DNA of 64,000 nt from JACCYI01 sp963828075 (GCA_963828075.1 CAWHDH010000021.1:3534001-3598000), one strand, 5' to 3'; counted from the stretch's first letter, positions 23,629 through 33,210 are shown. Notes: a model not told the origin generated them from the sequence alone. Numbers and translations: made by a program.

Positions 23629-24475
23629 ACGGCGTCGCCTGGTCCGCGTTCCCGCGTCGTCGGCCAACCTCGGGCCGGGCTTCGACGCGCTGGCCGCCGC
23701 GCTCGCGCTGCACGTCGAGGTCGAGGTGGAGGAGCGCGGGCGCTTCGCGGTTCAGACCGACCTGCGGATCGCCCGCGACAACCGCAACCTCTGCGTCCGC
23801 GGCTTCGCGCGCCTGCACCCCGTCGACGACTTCACGTTCTCGATCCGCTCCAACGTCCCGCTCTCCGGCGGGCTCGGCACCAGCGCCGCCGCGTACGTCG
23901 CCGGGCTGGTGGCCGCCGACTCGCTGTTCGAGCTCGACGCCGACCTGCTGGCCCTCGCGACGGAGCTCGAAGGCCATCCCGACAACGTCGCCGCGGCGCT
24001 GCTCGGCGGGTTCGTCATCTGCGCCGACGGGCAGGCGACGCGCTTCGACGGGCCGGCGGGGCTCGAGGCGATCCTCGTCGTGCCGCGCAAGCCGGTCCGC
24101 ACCGCGCAGGCGCGCGCGGCGCTGCCGCCCACGGTGCCGATGGCCGAGGCGGTGCACAACATCGCCCACGCCTCGCTGCTGACCCTCGGCCTCGCGCGCG
24201 GCGAGCTCGACCTCGTCGCCCGCGGCCTGCGCGACGTCATCCACCAGCCCCGCCGCGCCTCCCTGTTCCCTCGCTCGGCGGAGCTCGTCGAGCGGGCCCC
24301 CGAGCTCGGCGCGCTCGGCGCGACGATCTCAGGGGCCGGGCCGACGGTGCTCGTGTGGACGCATTACGAGGCGACGGGCGCGGTGCTCGGCCGCCTCCGC
24401 GAGCTCGCGACCGGCTGGGCCGACGTCCTGCACGTCCCGTTCGAGCCGCAGGGCGCCGACGTCCGCGCCCTCTAG
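23624..24475 (+). CDS. thrB: Homoserine kinase (start not canonical)
   Basis: GHMP kinase phosphorylating homoserine, the step before threonine synthase. RVPASSANLGPGFDALA opens the protein, VPLSGGLGTSAAAYVAG is the ATP loop, EGHPDNVAAALLGGF follows, and LGALGATISGAGPTVL ends the core. All motifs are intact (about 283 residues). No ATG, GTG or TTG lies between the upstream in-frame stop and the conserved N-terminus. The options are ATT 23624, CTG 23639 (which gives MVRVPASSANLG, a good fit), or a one-base indel joining it to ATG 23590. GTG 23726 would delete essential residues. Its stop shares CTAG with the convergent SnoaL-like gene. Confidence 0.85.
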   Translation: MKRRRLVRVPASSANLGPGFDALAAALALHVEVEVEERGRFAVQTDLRIARDNRNLCVRGFARLHPVDDFTFSIRSNVPLSGGLGTSAAAYVAGLVAADSLFELDADLLALATELEGHPDNVAAALLGGFVICADGQATRFDGPAGLEAILVVPRKPVRTAQARAALPPTVPMAEAVHNIAHASLLTLGLARGELDLVARGLRDVIHQPRRASLFPRSAELVERAPELGALGATISGAGPTVLVWTHYEATGAVLGRLRELATGWADVLHVPFEPQGADVRAL

Positions 24476-24882
24476 GCGACGCCGAGGATCCGGGCGCTCT
24501 CGAACGTGTCGGTGAGGATCTGCAGCCGGCAGATCTCCTCGTCGCCGCGGAAGCGCCAGATGTGCACGACCGGCAGCTTGGCCGACTTGTCGCCCTTCGC
24601 CACCTGCGTGTGGCCCAGCACGACGATCGTGTCGCCCTGCTCGATGAACTCGTCGGCGGTGAGCTCGAACGTGTCGTAGGCGCCGACGGCCTCTCCGAGC
24701 ACCTGCATTGCCGCCTGCTTGCCCTCGTGGATCCCCGAGCCCGGGAGCCCGGTCGAGCCGGAGCCCTCCCACACGAAGTCGTCGGTCCACATGTCGAGCG
24801 CGCCCTCGATGTCGCCTTGGCTGAAGAGCTGGTAGCGCTCCTTGAGCGCCTCGGTCTTGTTGGCCGTCTTGAAGCGGGCCAT
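24472..24882 (-). CDS. SnoaL-like / NTF2-fold protein
   Basis: A 136-residue single-domain protein with the cone-shaped NTF2/SnoaL fold pattern: an N-terminal helix pair (ALKERYQLFSQGDIEGAL), DDFVWEGSG, a GKQAAMQVLGEAV helix and the sheet TADEFIEQGDTIVVLGHTQV and VHIWRFRGDEEICRLQILTDT. The family includes isomerases, hydrolases and many ketosteroid-isomerase-like proteins, so no reaction can be assigned. ATG 24882 has AGGGAGG in front. A near-consensus promoter at 24936-24964 drives it, followed by a roughly 50-nt leader. It is well conserved in structure and probably strongly expressed. Confidence 0.85.
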   Translation of the reverse strand: MARFKTANKTEALKERYQLFSQGDIEGALDMWTDDFVWEGSGSTGLPGSGIHEGKQAAMQVLGEAVGAYDTFELTADEFIEQGDTIVVLGHTQVAKGDKSAKLPVVHIWRFRGDEEICRLQILTDTFESARILGVA

Positions 24883-24935
24883 CGCGCCTCCCTTGGAGTC
24901 GTGGCGCCCGGCGTTTCAGAGCGCCGGTTCGCTCG

Positions 24936-24964
24936 AACCTATCCCGGCAGGGGCGCCTCGTCAA
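24936..24964 (-). promoter_or_regulatory. Near-consensus promoter of the SnoaL-like gene
   Basis: On the minus strand TTGACG (24959-24964) and TAGGTT (24936-24941) are separated by exactly 17 bp. The -35 lies precisely where similarity of the truncated regulator to its family ends. Confidence 0.7.
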
Positions 24965-25858
24965 CGCCGTGCGCGCCCCGAGCACCGCCGCAGCGCCGGC
25001 AAGGGCGATGGCCTCCAACGGCAGGCGCGCGAGCAGGGCTCGTGAGATCGCGACCGGACCCAGGTGCGCCACCGCGCCGGCGCTGCCGGCGTCGTCCAGC
25101 CTCATCGCCTTGGCGTCGAGCTCGTCGAGGAGGAGCCCGGTGAGGAGCGGGTTGCCGCCGCTCGCGGCGTGGACCGCGGCGACGACCTGGGCCGCCGGCT
25201 CGACGCCGCCGCGCGTGCCCATCGCGGCGACGCCGTCCTTGGACAAAGGCCGGGGCAGGATCCGTTCCTCGCCACGCCCGGCGCTCAGCTCGGCCGGCGG
25301 GCCCGAGTGCTGGTGTGGCGGGCGCGTGGCGACGACCAGCGCGATCGGGAGGTCGGCGATGCGCCGCGACAGGTAGGCCAGGAACCGCACGGACGGCAGG
25401 TCGGCCCACTGCGCGTCGTCGATGGTGATCAGCAGCGGCCGGAACGAGGCGAGGTCGGCCGCGACCCACCACAGCGCGTGCAGCGTCCGCGCCACGGCGG
25501 CGTCGCCGGCAGGCGCCTCCGACGGCGCCCGGTCGAGCACCTCCAGCGCCGCGCCGGACGGGCCGGCCAGGAGCCGCGCGCGATCCTCGCCCCGATAGCG
25601 GGAGATCGACCGCTCGACCAGCTGGCGCACGACGCTCCACGCCATCGCGCTCTCGAGCTCGTCCCCCGTGGCCTCGAGGCGCCCGAACCCGCGCAGCTTG
25701 GCCAGTGCGCGCGTGTCCTGCACCAGCCGCGTCTTGCCGATCCCCGCCGGCCCTTCGATGATGATCGCGCGACCGGTGCCCGCGGCGGCGGCTTCGAGTG
25801 CGGCGGCGATGCGGTCCAGCTCGTGCTCGCGCTCGAGCGTTCCGATCGTCGCGCTCAT
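24960..25858 (-). pseudogene. Truncated LAL-type regulator (AAA ATPase part only)
   Basis: The first about 300 residues match the ATPase half of LuxR-family LAL regulators: LEREHELDRIAAALE, Walker A EGPAGIGKTRLV near residue 35, Walker B LLITIDDAQWADLPSVRFL, and GGNPLLTGLLLDEL. Family proteins are about 900 residues with TPR-like repeats and a C-terminal LuxR helix-turn-helix; both are missing. After AVLGARTAL the frame runs without similarity into the promoter and antisense of the SnoaL-like gene. This looks like a deletion remnant. ATG 25858 overlaps the MBL gene stop (ATGA), so it is still transcribed with that gene. A stand-alone ATPase function is possible but unlikely. Confidence 0.7.
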
Positions 25859-26484
25859 TCAGCGGCGCGAGCGAACCGCTCGGGGTCGCGCAGCGGCGGC
25901 CCGTGGCCGAACAGCACGAGCGCGGGCCGCAGCGCGGCCAGCCGTCGCATCGACGCGCGGTTGCGCGCCGGATCGGCGGTCAGGAACCCCGGGGGCGGGC
26001 CGAGCCGCGGGAGGTTGAAGAAGACGTCGCCGCAGATCAGCGTCCGGTCGGACTCCCGCCACAGCGCGATGTGGCCGGGCGAGTGACCGGGGACGTCGAG
26101 GGCCGTGAAGCTCCCGACCTCGTCGCCCTCGCGCAGGCGGCGGGCGACGGGGTGCCCGGGCGGCATCGGCATCTTGGCCATGAGCTCGGGCAGCCGGCCC
26201 TTCGCCGGCTCCGGGCGGCCCGCCTCGACGGCCGCGACGTCGCGCTCCCCCGTCCAGAGCGGGAGGCTGAGCGCCTCGCAGACCGCGTGGCTCGAGCCGA
26301 AGTGGTCGGGGTGGGCGTGGGTGACCACGTGCGCGGTCACCTGGTGACCGGACAGCTCGCCCAGGATCCGTCGCCGCGCCGCCGGCGTCCCGGCGTCGAC
26401 GAGGACGCCGTCGACGAGATAGGCGTTGATCGTGTGCGGAGGAAACCCCCGCAACTGGTGCACGTCCGGCGCGAGGGTCTGCAT
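25855..26484 (-). CDS. MBL-fold metallo-hydrolase
   Basis: A 209-residue metallo-beta-lactamase-fold hydrolase. The metal motif is THAHPDHFGSSH near residue 62, further ligands are DVPGHSPGHIAL and ICGDVFFN, and the terminal LFGHGPPLRD supplies the last His. The short form resembles glyoxalase II-like or lactonase-like hydrolases; the substrate is unknown. ATG 26484 lies 6 nt after a TACGAT box, so it is probably leaderless, and is preferred to an upstream basic extension. It is divergent from the aldehyde dehydrogenase operon and precedes the truncated regulator by ATGA overlap. Confidence 0.88.
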   Translation of the reverse strand: MQTLAPDVHQLRGFPPHTINAYLVDGVLVDAGTPAARRRILGELSGHQVTAHVVTHAHPDHFGSSHAVCEALSLPLWTGERDVAAVEAGRPEPAKGRLPELMAKMPMPPGHPVARRLREGDEVGSFTALDVPGHSPGHIALWRESDRTLICGDVFFNLPRLGPPPGFLTADPARNRASMRRLAALRPALVLFGHGPPLRDPERFARAAE

Positions 26485-26490
26485 GCGGCG

Positions 26491-26496
26491 ATCGTA
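26491..26496 (-). promoter_or_regulatory. -10 box TACGAT, leaderless MBL hydrolase start
   Basis: On the minus strand TACGAT is followed by 6 nt and ATG 26484, with no room for a ribosome binding site. Confidence 0.45.
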
Positions 26497-26522
26497 CCGG
26501 CGCCGCGACCGGCTCGGCCGGG

Positions 26523-26565
26523 TTGACACCCCCCGGATCCAGCGCTACGTTGGCAAACGTTTACT
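26523..26565 (+). promoter_or_regulatory. Consensus promoter with LacI-type operator (O1)
   Basis: TTGACA (26523-26528), 17-bp spacer, TACGTT (26546-26551): a near-perfect promoter. Immediately downstream is a LacI-family dyad GGCAAACGTTTACT with core AAACGTTT (26555-26562), overlapping the expected start site, so a bound repressor would block transcription. Similar cores occur at 32291 and 32405 around the sugar transporter genes. Confidence 0.75.
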
Positions 26566-26587
26566 ACTCGAGGAGCGAACGAGGGTC

Positions 26588-28000
26588 ATGGCGGTCAGCA
26601 CCACCATCCGGCGAGCCGACGGGAAGCTGTTCATCGACGGGTCCTTCGAGGACGCGGCGGCTGGGTCGGCGCCGATCCACGACAAGGCGACCGGCGAGGA
26701 GATCGGGCGCCACGCGGTCGGCGAGAAGGCGGACGTCGACCGGGCGGTGGCCGCCGCGGTGCGGGCCCAGCCGGGCTGGGCGGCCTTGCCGGGCGAGGCG
26801 CGCGGCGAGGTGCTGCGGCGAGCCTCGCTCCTGCTCGACGAGCGCGCGGAGGAGATCGTCGAGACGATCATGCGCGAGACCGGCGCCGTCCGCGCCAAGG
26901 CGGAGGGCGAGGTCGGCGCGGCGCGCCGCAAGTTCAACGAGTCGGCCGGGCTCGCGGCGCGCAGGACCGGCGACGTGCTACCGGAGGCAAAGCCCGGCAA
27001 GCTGACGATGCTCCAGCGGATCCCGCTCGGGGTGATCGCCGCCATCACGCCGTGGAACTTCCCGCTCGTGCTGGCGATGCGGCCGCTTGCACCGGGCATC
27101 GCGCTCGGCAACACGGTCGTGCTCAAGCCGTCCAACCTCGCGCCGATCGCCGGCGGTCAGATCCTCGTGGAGATCCTCGACGAGGCCGGCCTGCCGCCCG
27201 GCGTGGTCAACCTCGTCACCGGGACGGGGGTCGGGGCCGGCGAGCCGCTGGCCCGCCATCCCGACGTCGCGATGATCCACTTCACGGGCTCGACCGAGGT
27301 CGGCCTGCGGATGGGCGAGATCGCGGCGCGCGACCGCAAGCGCGCGAGCCTCGAGCTCGGCGGCGACAACGCGTTCGTGGTCCTCGACGACGCCGACGTC
27401 CAGGCCGCCGCCGCCTGCGGTGCCTGGTCGGCCTACGAATACCAGGGCCAGACCTGCATCACCTCGAGCCGCCACATCGTCATGCGGGCCGTCGCCGACG
27501 AGTACCTCGAGAGCCTCACCGCGCGCGCCCGCGGCATCCGCATCGGCGACCCGGCGAGCCCCGAGACCGACCTCGGGCCGATGATCTCCGAGGCCCAGCG
27601 CGAGCGCGTCGACGGGCTCGTCCAGGAGTCCGTGCGGATGGGTGCCCGCGTCGTGGTCGGCGGCCCCGCCGACGGGCTCTTCTACCAGCCGACCGTCCTC
27701 GATGACGTCACGCCGGAGATGCCCGTGTTCACCCAGGAGATCTTCGGCCCGGTGGCGCCGGTCACCGTCGTCGACACCGAGGAGGAGGCGCTCGAGCTGG
27801 TCAACCGCCACCACGCGCTGGTCAACTCCGTCTACACCGGCGACCTCATGCGCGGCCTCGCGTTCGCCGAGCGCGTGCGGTCCGGCATGGTCCACGTCAA
27901 CGACGCCGGCGGCCGGCCGACGGGCGAGCTCGACCTCGACGAGTTCACGCAGCGCCGCTGGATCGGCATCCAGCGCACCCCGCTGCGCTTCCCATACTGA
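26588..28000 (+). CDS. Aldehyde dehydrogenase family protein
   Basis: A 470-residue NAD(P)-dependent aldehyde dehydrogenase. ITPWNFPLVLAMRPLAPGIALGNTVVLKPSNLAP holds the cofactor-binding Lys, FTGSTEVG is the Rossmann turn, LELGGDNAFVVL has the general-base Glu, and EYQGQTCITSSR holds the nucleophile Cys. It resembles the benzaldehyde/vanillin-dehydrogenase-like subgroup, with a relatively short C-terminus. It leads an operon with a sugar-type ABC ATPase 8 nt downstream and is controlled by a LacI-type operator. An oxidation step in carbohydrate catabolism is therefore inferred rather than aromatic metabolism. Confidence 0.9.
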   Translation: MAVSTTIRRADGKLFIDGSFEDAAAGSAPIHDKATGEEIGRHAVGEKADVDRAVAAAVRAQPGWAALPGEARGEVLRRASLLLDERAEEIVETIMRETGAVRAKAEGEVGAARRKFNESAGLAARRTGDVLPEAKPGKLTMLQRIPLGVIAAITPWNFPLVLAMRPLAPGIALGNTVVLKPSNLAPIAGGQILVEILDEAGLPPGVVNLVTGTGVGAGEPLARHPDVAMIHFTGSTEVGLRMGEIAARDRKRASLELGGDNAFVVLDDADVQAAAACGAWSAYEYQGQTCITSSRHIVMRAVADEYLESLTARARGIRIGDPASPETDLGPMISEAQRERVDGLVQESVRMGARVVVGGPADGLFYQPTVLDDVTPEMPVFTQEIFGPVAPVTVVDTEEEALELVNRHHALVNSVYTGDLMRGLAFAERVRSGMVHVNDAGGRPTGELDLDEFTQRRWIGIQRTPLRFPY

Positions 28001-28008
28001 GACGACCG

Positions 28009-29226
<1,218 letters not shown>

Positions 29227-30461
29227 TCGCCGGGTTGTCGAGCAGGCCGGCGATCGCGGCGATCCGGGCGGGCGGCGCGTCGCGGGCGATCGCGCGCAGG
29301 CGGGCGGCGACTCCGCCCGGCGTGATGCCGGCGAACGCGCGCTTCATCCGCGCGTCGAAGCCGCCGCGGGCCAGGCGGCGCAGGAGCGCTCCGGCCTGTG
29401 CTTTGGTGATCGAGCCGCGGGGCCGGCCGAAGGCACGGAGGAGGTCGGCGCGCAGGCGGCTCTGGTCGTCGAGCGCCGCCGCCAGCTCGAGCGCGTGGCG
29501 ACGCTGCGCCTCCAGCTGCCGGCCGCGCCACGTCGCGTCACCGGCGAGCTCGGCCCCTTGGGCGCGCTCGACGGCATGGATGTACGCATCCAGGACCGCC
29601 GCGATCCGCGCGTTCGCCGCGAAGACCGCGTTGACGGCGCGGACCTGTCCACGGGTGAGGCCGCGTCCGAGCCGCACCCGCCACGGCCTGGCCGCCGCGG
29701 GTGCAGCGACGACCGTGAAGTTCCTATCCGGTGGATCGTTGGCGAGGTAGGCGAATCCCGCGGTCAGGCCACTGAAGCCGACCGAGAGCGCGGCGAAGGG
29801 GACCGCGAGCGGCGTCGCCGGCGGCGTCAGCGACCCGACGGCGGCGACGAGGCAGGCCCCGCTCATCGTCGCCGTGCCGGCCGCGACGACGAGGAACGCG
29901 TCCTTCAGCTCCTTGGAGAATGGCGGGGTCGCGGTGACTGGCGGAGGCGGCGGCGGCGGAGGGGGAGGCGGCGGAGGCGTCGTGGTGCCGTAGGCCTCGC
30001 ACGGCTCGGGCGGGTCGCCTTCGCCGTCGGCCGATCCGCGGTAGACGGCCTTGCACTTGTACTGGCCGTCGAAGACGAGCACGGTGACGGCGCCGGCGTG
30101 GTCGGTGCCCCCGTGATGACAGCCGTCGTTGTCGCCGTGGTTCCAGACCGCCTCGCGCGGGCGTTCGGTGTCCCGTCCGAACATGTTGCACGTGGGGTCG
30201 TCTGGCGGCGGGGTCAGCGACCACTCGTACTGCAAGGTCTGGTCGCCGTCGGGGTCGGTGGCGTTCGCGGTGTAGCGCGTCGACTTCAGGTCCTCGACGA
30301 AGTCGGCCGAGATCCGCTGGACGACCGGAGGCGACTCCGCCGCCGCCGGCGCGGCGCCGATCAGGACCGTGACCGCTACCGCGAGCGCAAGGCACCGCGT
30401 GCTCATGGAGCGACGCTACCCCCGCGACGCCGGTCGGTGCAAGATCTCAGTCGCCACCACT

Positions 30462-30512
30462 CAAGGGGTCTGACCCCTTGCTGCGCCGCGACTCGAGGGG
30501 TCTGACCCCTTG
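30462..30512. repeat. Two tandem copies of a GGGGTCTGACCCC hairpin
   Basis: CAAGGGGTCTGACCCCTTG (30462-30480) and a one-base variant (30494-30512) are near-perfect palindromes spaced 32 bp apart within a longer direct repeat. They lie just downstream of the Gfo/Idh stop at 30521. They could end the ThuA-Gfo/Idh transcript or be a REP-like repeat; the motif AGGGGTC-n-GACCCCT is seen in many bacterial genomes. Confidence 0.7.
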
Positions 30513-30520
30513 CGTCGCGC

Positions 30521-31552
30521 CTACAGCTCGTGGAGCCGCACCCGTCGCCCTTCTGCGGCGCTCCGCAGGGCGGCGAAGGCCATGGTGAGGCTGCGCAGGT
30601 TGTCGGCCCCGTCGGTCTCGGCGGGCCGTCCATCCGCCAGGGCGGCGAGCGCGGCGTCGACGCACACGGCGTGCCCCGTGGCGTCGCGCGGCGGCTCCGC
30701 GGTCCAGACCGAGCCGCGCACCGGCGCCGGGCCGAGCGGCTCGGTGCGCTCGAGCGCGACCTCGCAGACCGGGTCGCCGTAGCTGTCCCAGAGCGCCGTG
30801 CCGAGCGGCCCGCCGATGCGCCACGCGGCGTCGTAGGACGTCGGGAAGCCAGGCGCGACCCATGAGGCGCGGTAGGTGAAGACCGCGCCGTTGGAGAGCT
30901 CGAACGTGCACACGGCCGCGGCCGGGCCGCCGTACCAGGAGCCGGGCGGGTCGAGCTCCACGCAATGCACCGCGACCGGCTCGGCGCCCGAGAGGAACCG
31001 CGCCTGGTCGAACGTGTGGACCGCCATCTCCATCAGCAGCGGGTGCTCCATCGCGTGCAGATACGTGTTGTCGTGGACGGGCGCCATGAACATGTCGGCG
31101 CAGAGCAGCACCGGCTCGCCGATCTCGCCGGCCGCGATGCCGGCCCGCAGGCGGCGGATCGCCGGCTGGTAGCGGCGGTTCTGCATCATCACGAAGCGCC
31201 GGCCGGCCGCCTTGGCGTGCTGCACCAGGGCGCGGGCGTCCTCGAGCGTCGTCGCCATGGGCTTCTCGCCGAAGACGTCCCAGCCACGCTCGAGCGCGAG
31301 CTCGACGACCGCCCGGTGCGCCGCGGGCGGGGTGAGGTTGACGAACAGGCCGGGCGCGAGGTCGCCGAGCGCGTCCTCGACCGTGGCGTAGCGCGGGCAC
31401 GCGAGGCCGTGGGTCTCGGCGACGGCGCGGGCGCGCGCGTCGTCGGGCTCGACCAGGCCGACCACCTCGACGTCGGCCCGGGCCAGCAGCGGGGGCAGCC
31501 AGAAGCGCGCGACCAGGCCGGCGCCCGCGACGAGGACGCGGAAACGGCTCAT
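30521..31552 (-). CDS. Gfo/Idh/MocA family oxidoreductase (first)
   Basis: A 343-residue NAD(P)-dependent sugar oxidoreductase. The N-terminal Rossmann loop is VAGAGLVARFWLPPL, strand 2 ends VVGLVEPD, and the signature Lys is in GEKPMATTLEDA. The catalytic His/Asp pair is in EMAVHTFDQARFL. Family enzymes oxidise sugar hydroxyls, including C3 of glycosides. ATG 31552 overlaps the ThuA-domain stop (ATGA), forming a ThuA-Gfo/Idh unit like the trehalose thuA-thuB pair. The start is well defined, and the repeats downstream may terminate the operon. Confidence 0.9.
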   Translation of the reverse strand: MSRFRVLVAGAGLVARFWLPPLLARADVEVVGLVEPDDARARAVAETHGLACPRYATVEDALGDLAPGLFVNLTPPAAHRAVVELALERGWDVFGEKPMATTLEDARALVQHAKAAGRRFVMMQNRRYQPAIRRLRAGIAAGEIGEPVLLCADMFMAPVHDNTYLHAMEHPLLMEMAVHTFDQARFLSGAEPVAVHCVELDPPGSWYGGPAAAVCTFELSNGAVFTYRASWVAPGFPTSYDAAWRIGGPLGTALWDSYGDPVCEVALERTEPLGPAPVRGSVWTAEPPRDATGHAVCVDAALAALADGRPAETDGADNLRSLTMAFAALRSAAEGRRVRLHEL

Positions 31553-32310
31553 GCCTCGAACCAGCCGGCCGGCGCGTGGTCGGCGGTCGGGGGACCAGCG
31601 TCCGCGGGCACCCCCTCGCCCGCCGCCCAGACGGCCGCGTTGGCGAGGACCCGGCGCACCTCGGGCTGGTGGTAGACCGGGTGCGTCTCGTGGCCCGGGC
31701 TGAAGTAGAAGACGCGGCCCGCGCCGCGGCGGAAGGCGCAGCCGGAGCGGAACACCTCGCCGCCGCTGAACGACGACACGAAGACCAGCTCGTCGGGCGC
31801 CGGGATGTCGAAGCGCTCGCCGTACATCTCGTGCTCGGGGATGGCGATCACCGGCGGGAGGCCGTCGGCGACCGGATGGGCCGGGTCGATCACCCAGACC
31901 AGCTCGCGGTCGTCGCCCTCGCGCCAGCGGAACGTGCAGCTGGTCCCCATCAACCGCAGGAACGGCTTCGACAGCGCCGCCGAGTGCAGGGCGACGAAGC
32001 CCATGCCGGCGAGGACGCGGGCCTGGACCCTCGCCGCGAGCGCGTCAGGCACCTCGTCGTGGGCCAGGTGGCCCCACCAGACGAGGACGTCGGTGCGCTC
32101 GAGCAGCGCATCGGAGAGGCCGTGATCCGGGCTGTCGAGGGTCGTCTCGGCGACCTCGACCGGGCGGGCGGCGAGCTCGCGGATCGCCGCGGCGATCTCG
32201 CCGTGGATGCCGCGCGGGTAGAGCGCGGCGACCTCGGGGCTGCGGCGCTCATGCAGATGTTCACCCCAGACGGTGACGCGCGGCGATAGGAAACGTTTGC
32301 TGTTCGACAT
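31549..32310 (-). CDS. ThuA domain protein (trehalose-utilisation type)
   Basis: A 253-residue ThuA-fold protein. It has VTVWGEHLHE, a putative active-site block DVLVWWGHLAHDEV, GMGFVALHSAALSKPF with the family His, and EHEMYGERFDIPAP and FYFSPGHETHPVYH near the end. ThuA proteins work with Gfo/Idh oxidoreductases on 3-keto-disaccharides. ATG 32310 is the only start in frame and has AAGGTGG upstream. Codons 5-7 coincide with the LacI-type operator AAACGTTT, so repressor binding would block early elongation or initiation. Coupled by ATGA to the first Gfo/Idh gene. Confidence 0.9.
   Translation of the reverse strand: MSNSKRFLSPRVTVWGEHLHERRSPEVAALYPRGIHGEIAAAIRELAARPVEVAETTLDSPDHGLSDALLERTDVLVWWGHLAHDEVPDALAARVQARVLAGMGFVALHSAALSKPFLRLMGTSCTFRWREGDDRELVWVIDPAHPVADGLPPVIAIPEHEMYGERFDIPAPDELVFVSSFSGGEVFRSGCAFRRGAGRVFYFSPGHETHPVYHQPEVRRVLANAAVWAAGEGVPADAGPPTADHAPAGWFEA
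32291..32298. promoter_or_regulatory. LacI-type operator O2 inside thuA codons
   Basis: AAACGTTT lies within codons 5-7 of the ThuA gene (minus strand), flanked as in the other sites (extended CAGCAAACGTTTCC on the minus strand). Its centre is 114 bp from operator O3, a distance compatible with looping. Confidence 0.6.
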
Positions 32311-32377
32311 CCAACCACCTTCTGTCGGCTCCGGCCCGCCTGCAGTCTCAACGTAGACGTCACGGAGCGTAGCTGCC

Positions 32378-32412
32378 TTGTCGTCCCTTATACAGCGTGA
32401 TAGAAAACGCTT
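32378..32412 (+). promoter_or_regulatory. Promoter and LacI-type operator O3 of the isomerase operon
   Basis: TTGTCG (32378-32383), 17 bp, TAGAAA (32401-32406). The operator core AAACGCTT (32405-32412) overlaps the -10 and ends 3 nt before ATG 32416, so the message would be leaderless or nearly so. A TATACA at 32389 is a weaker alternative -10. Confidence 0.65.
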
Positions 32413-32415
32413 GCC

Positions 32416-33210
32416 ATGAGGCTGTCCGCCATCACCGACGAGGTCGGCGCCGACCTCGACGCCGCGCTGCGCACCTGCGAGGCCGCCGGGATCACCGCGG
32501 CCGAGATCCGCACCGTCGACGGGCGCAACATCGTCCACCACGACAGCGCGAGCGTCGCGCGCGTGCGATCCGCGCTCTCCGCCGGCGGGTTCGAGTGCCC
32601 CGTCGTGGATTCGCCGTTCCTCAAGACCGACGTCGGCGACGTCGTCTGGGACGACCTCGAGCGCGGCTTCGAGGTCGCCCACGCGCTGGGCGCCCGCGCG
32701 GTCCGCGTCTTCTCCGGCCTGCGCACGGAGGATCCCGCCACGGTTCTCCCCTGGCTGGCGACGGTCCTCGAGGAGGCGCTCGACCGCGCCGACGCCGCCG
32801 GCCTGCGACTCGCGCTCGAGGTCGAGCACGTCTGCAACGTCGCCACCGGGGTCGAGGCGGCGCGGCTCCTCGAGCACCTCGGCGGCGACGCCCTCGGCGT
32901 CGTCTGGGATCCGGGTAACGAGGCGATGTTCGTCGGCGGCCGGCCCGACCCTGCGGGCCTCGAGCTCGTCGACGGCCGCATCGTCCACGTGCACGTCAAG
33001 GACGCCGCCGGCGAGTCGTGGGTCCGGCCCGGCGACGGCGACGTCGGCTGGGAGGAGGAGCTGCGCGCGCTCGCCGCCCGCGGCTACGCCGGCTTCCTGT
33101 CGCTCGAGCCGCACTACTCGACCGACAGCGACGGGCTCGAGGGCGCCGGGCGCGAGGCGGCGCAGGCCCTCCGCGACCTTGCCGCCCGCGCCGGGGTGAC
33201 GCTGCGATGA
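32416..33210 (+). CDS. Sugar phosphate isomerase/epimerase-like TIM barrel protein
   Basis: A 264-residue AP-endonuclease-2/xylose-isomerase-like TIM barrel. Metal-site residues appear in LALEVEHVCN (Glu), VVWDPGNEAMF (Asp), VHVHVKDAAG (His, Asp) and LSLEPHY (Glu). Proteins of this group isomerise ketoses or open 3-keto-glycosides. It is the first gene of an operon: the second Gfo/Idh gene overlaps its stop (ATGA), followed by the binding protein and permeases. The ATG lies right after the -10/operator. Confidence 0.88.
   Translation: MRLSAITDEVGADLDAALRTCEAAGITAAEIRTVDGRNIVHHDSASVARVRSALSAGGFECPVVDSPFLKTDVGDVVWDDLERGFEVAHALGARAVRVFSGLRTEDPATVLPWLATVLEEALDRADAAGLRLALEVEHVCNVATGVEAARLLEHLGGDALGVVWDPGNEAMFVGGRPDPAGLELVDGRIVHVHVKDAAGESWVRPGDGDVGWEEELRALAARGYAGFLSLEPHYSTDSDGLEGAGREAAQALRDLAARAGVTLR

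Noticed and set aside
24329..24960. Extension of the LAL regulator to a 509-residue protein
   Set aside because: The extra part lies antisense to thrB's end and across the SnoaL-like gene, and has no similarity to LAL proteins.
31549..33114. ThuA gene extended upstream to 521 residues
   Set aside because: The extension runs antisense to the isomerase gene and through the operators. ATG 32310 has a good RBS and the family N-terminus.
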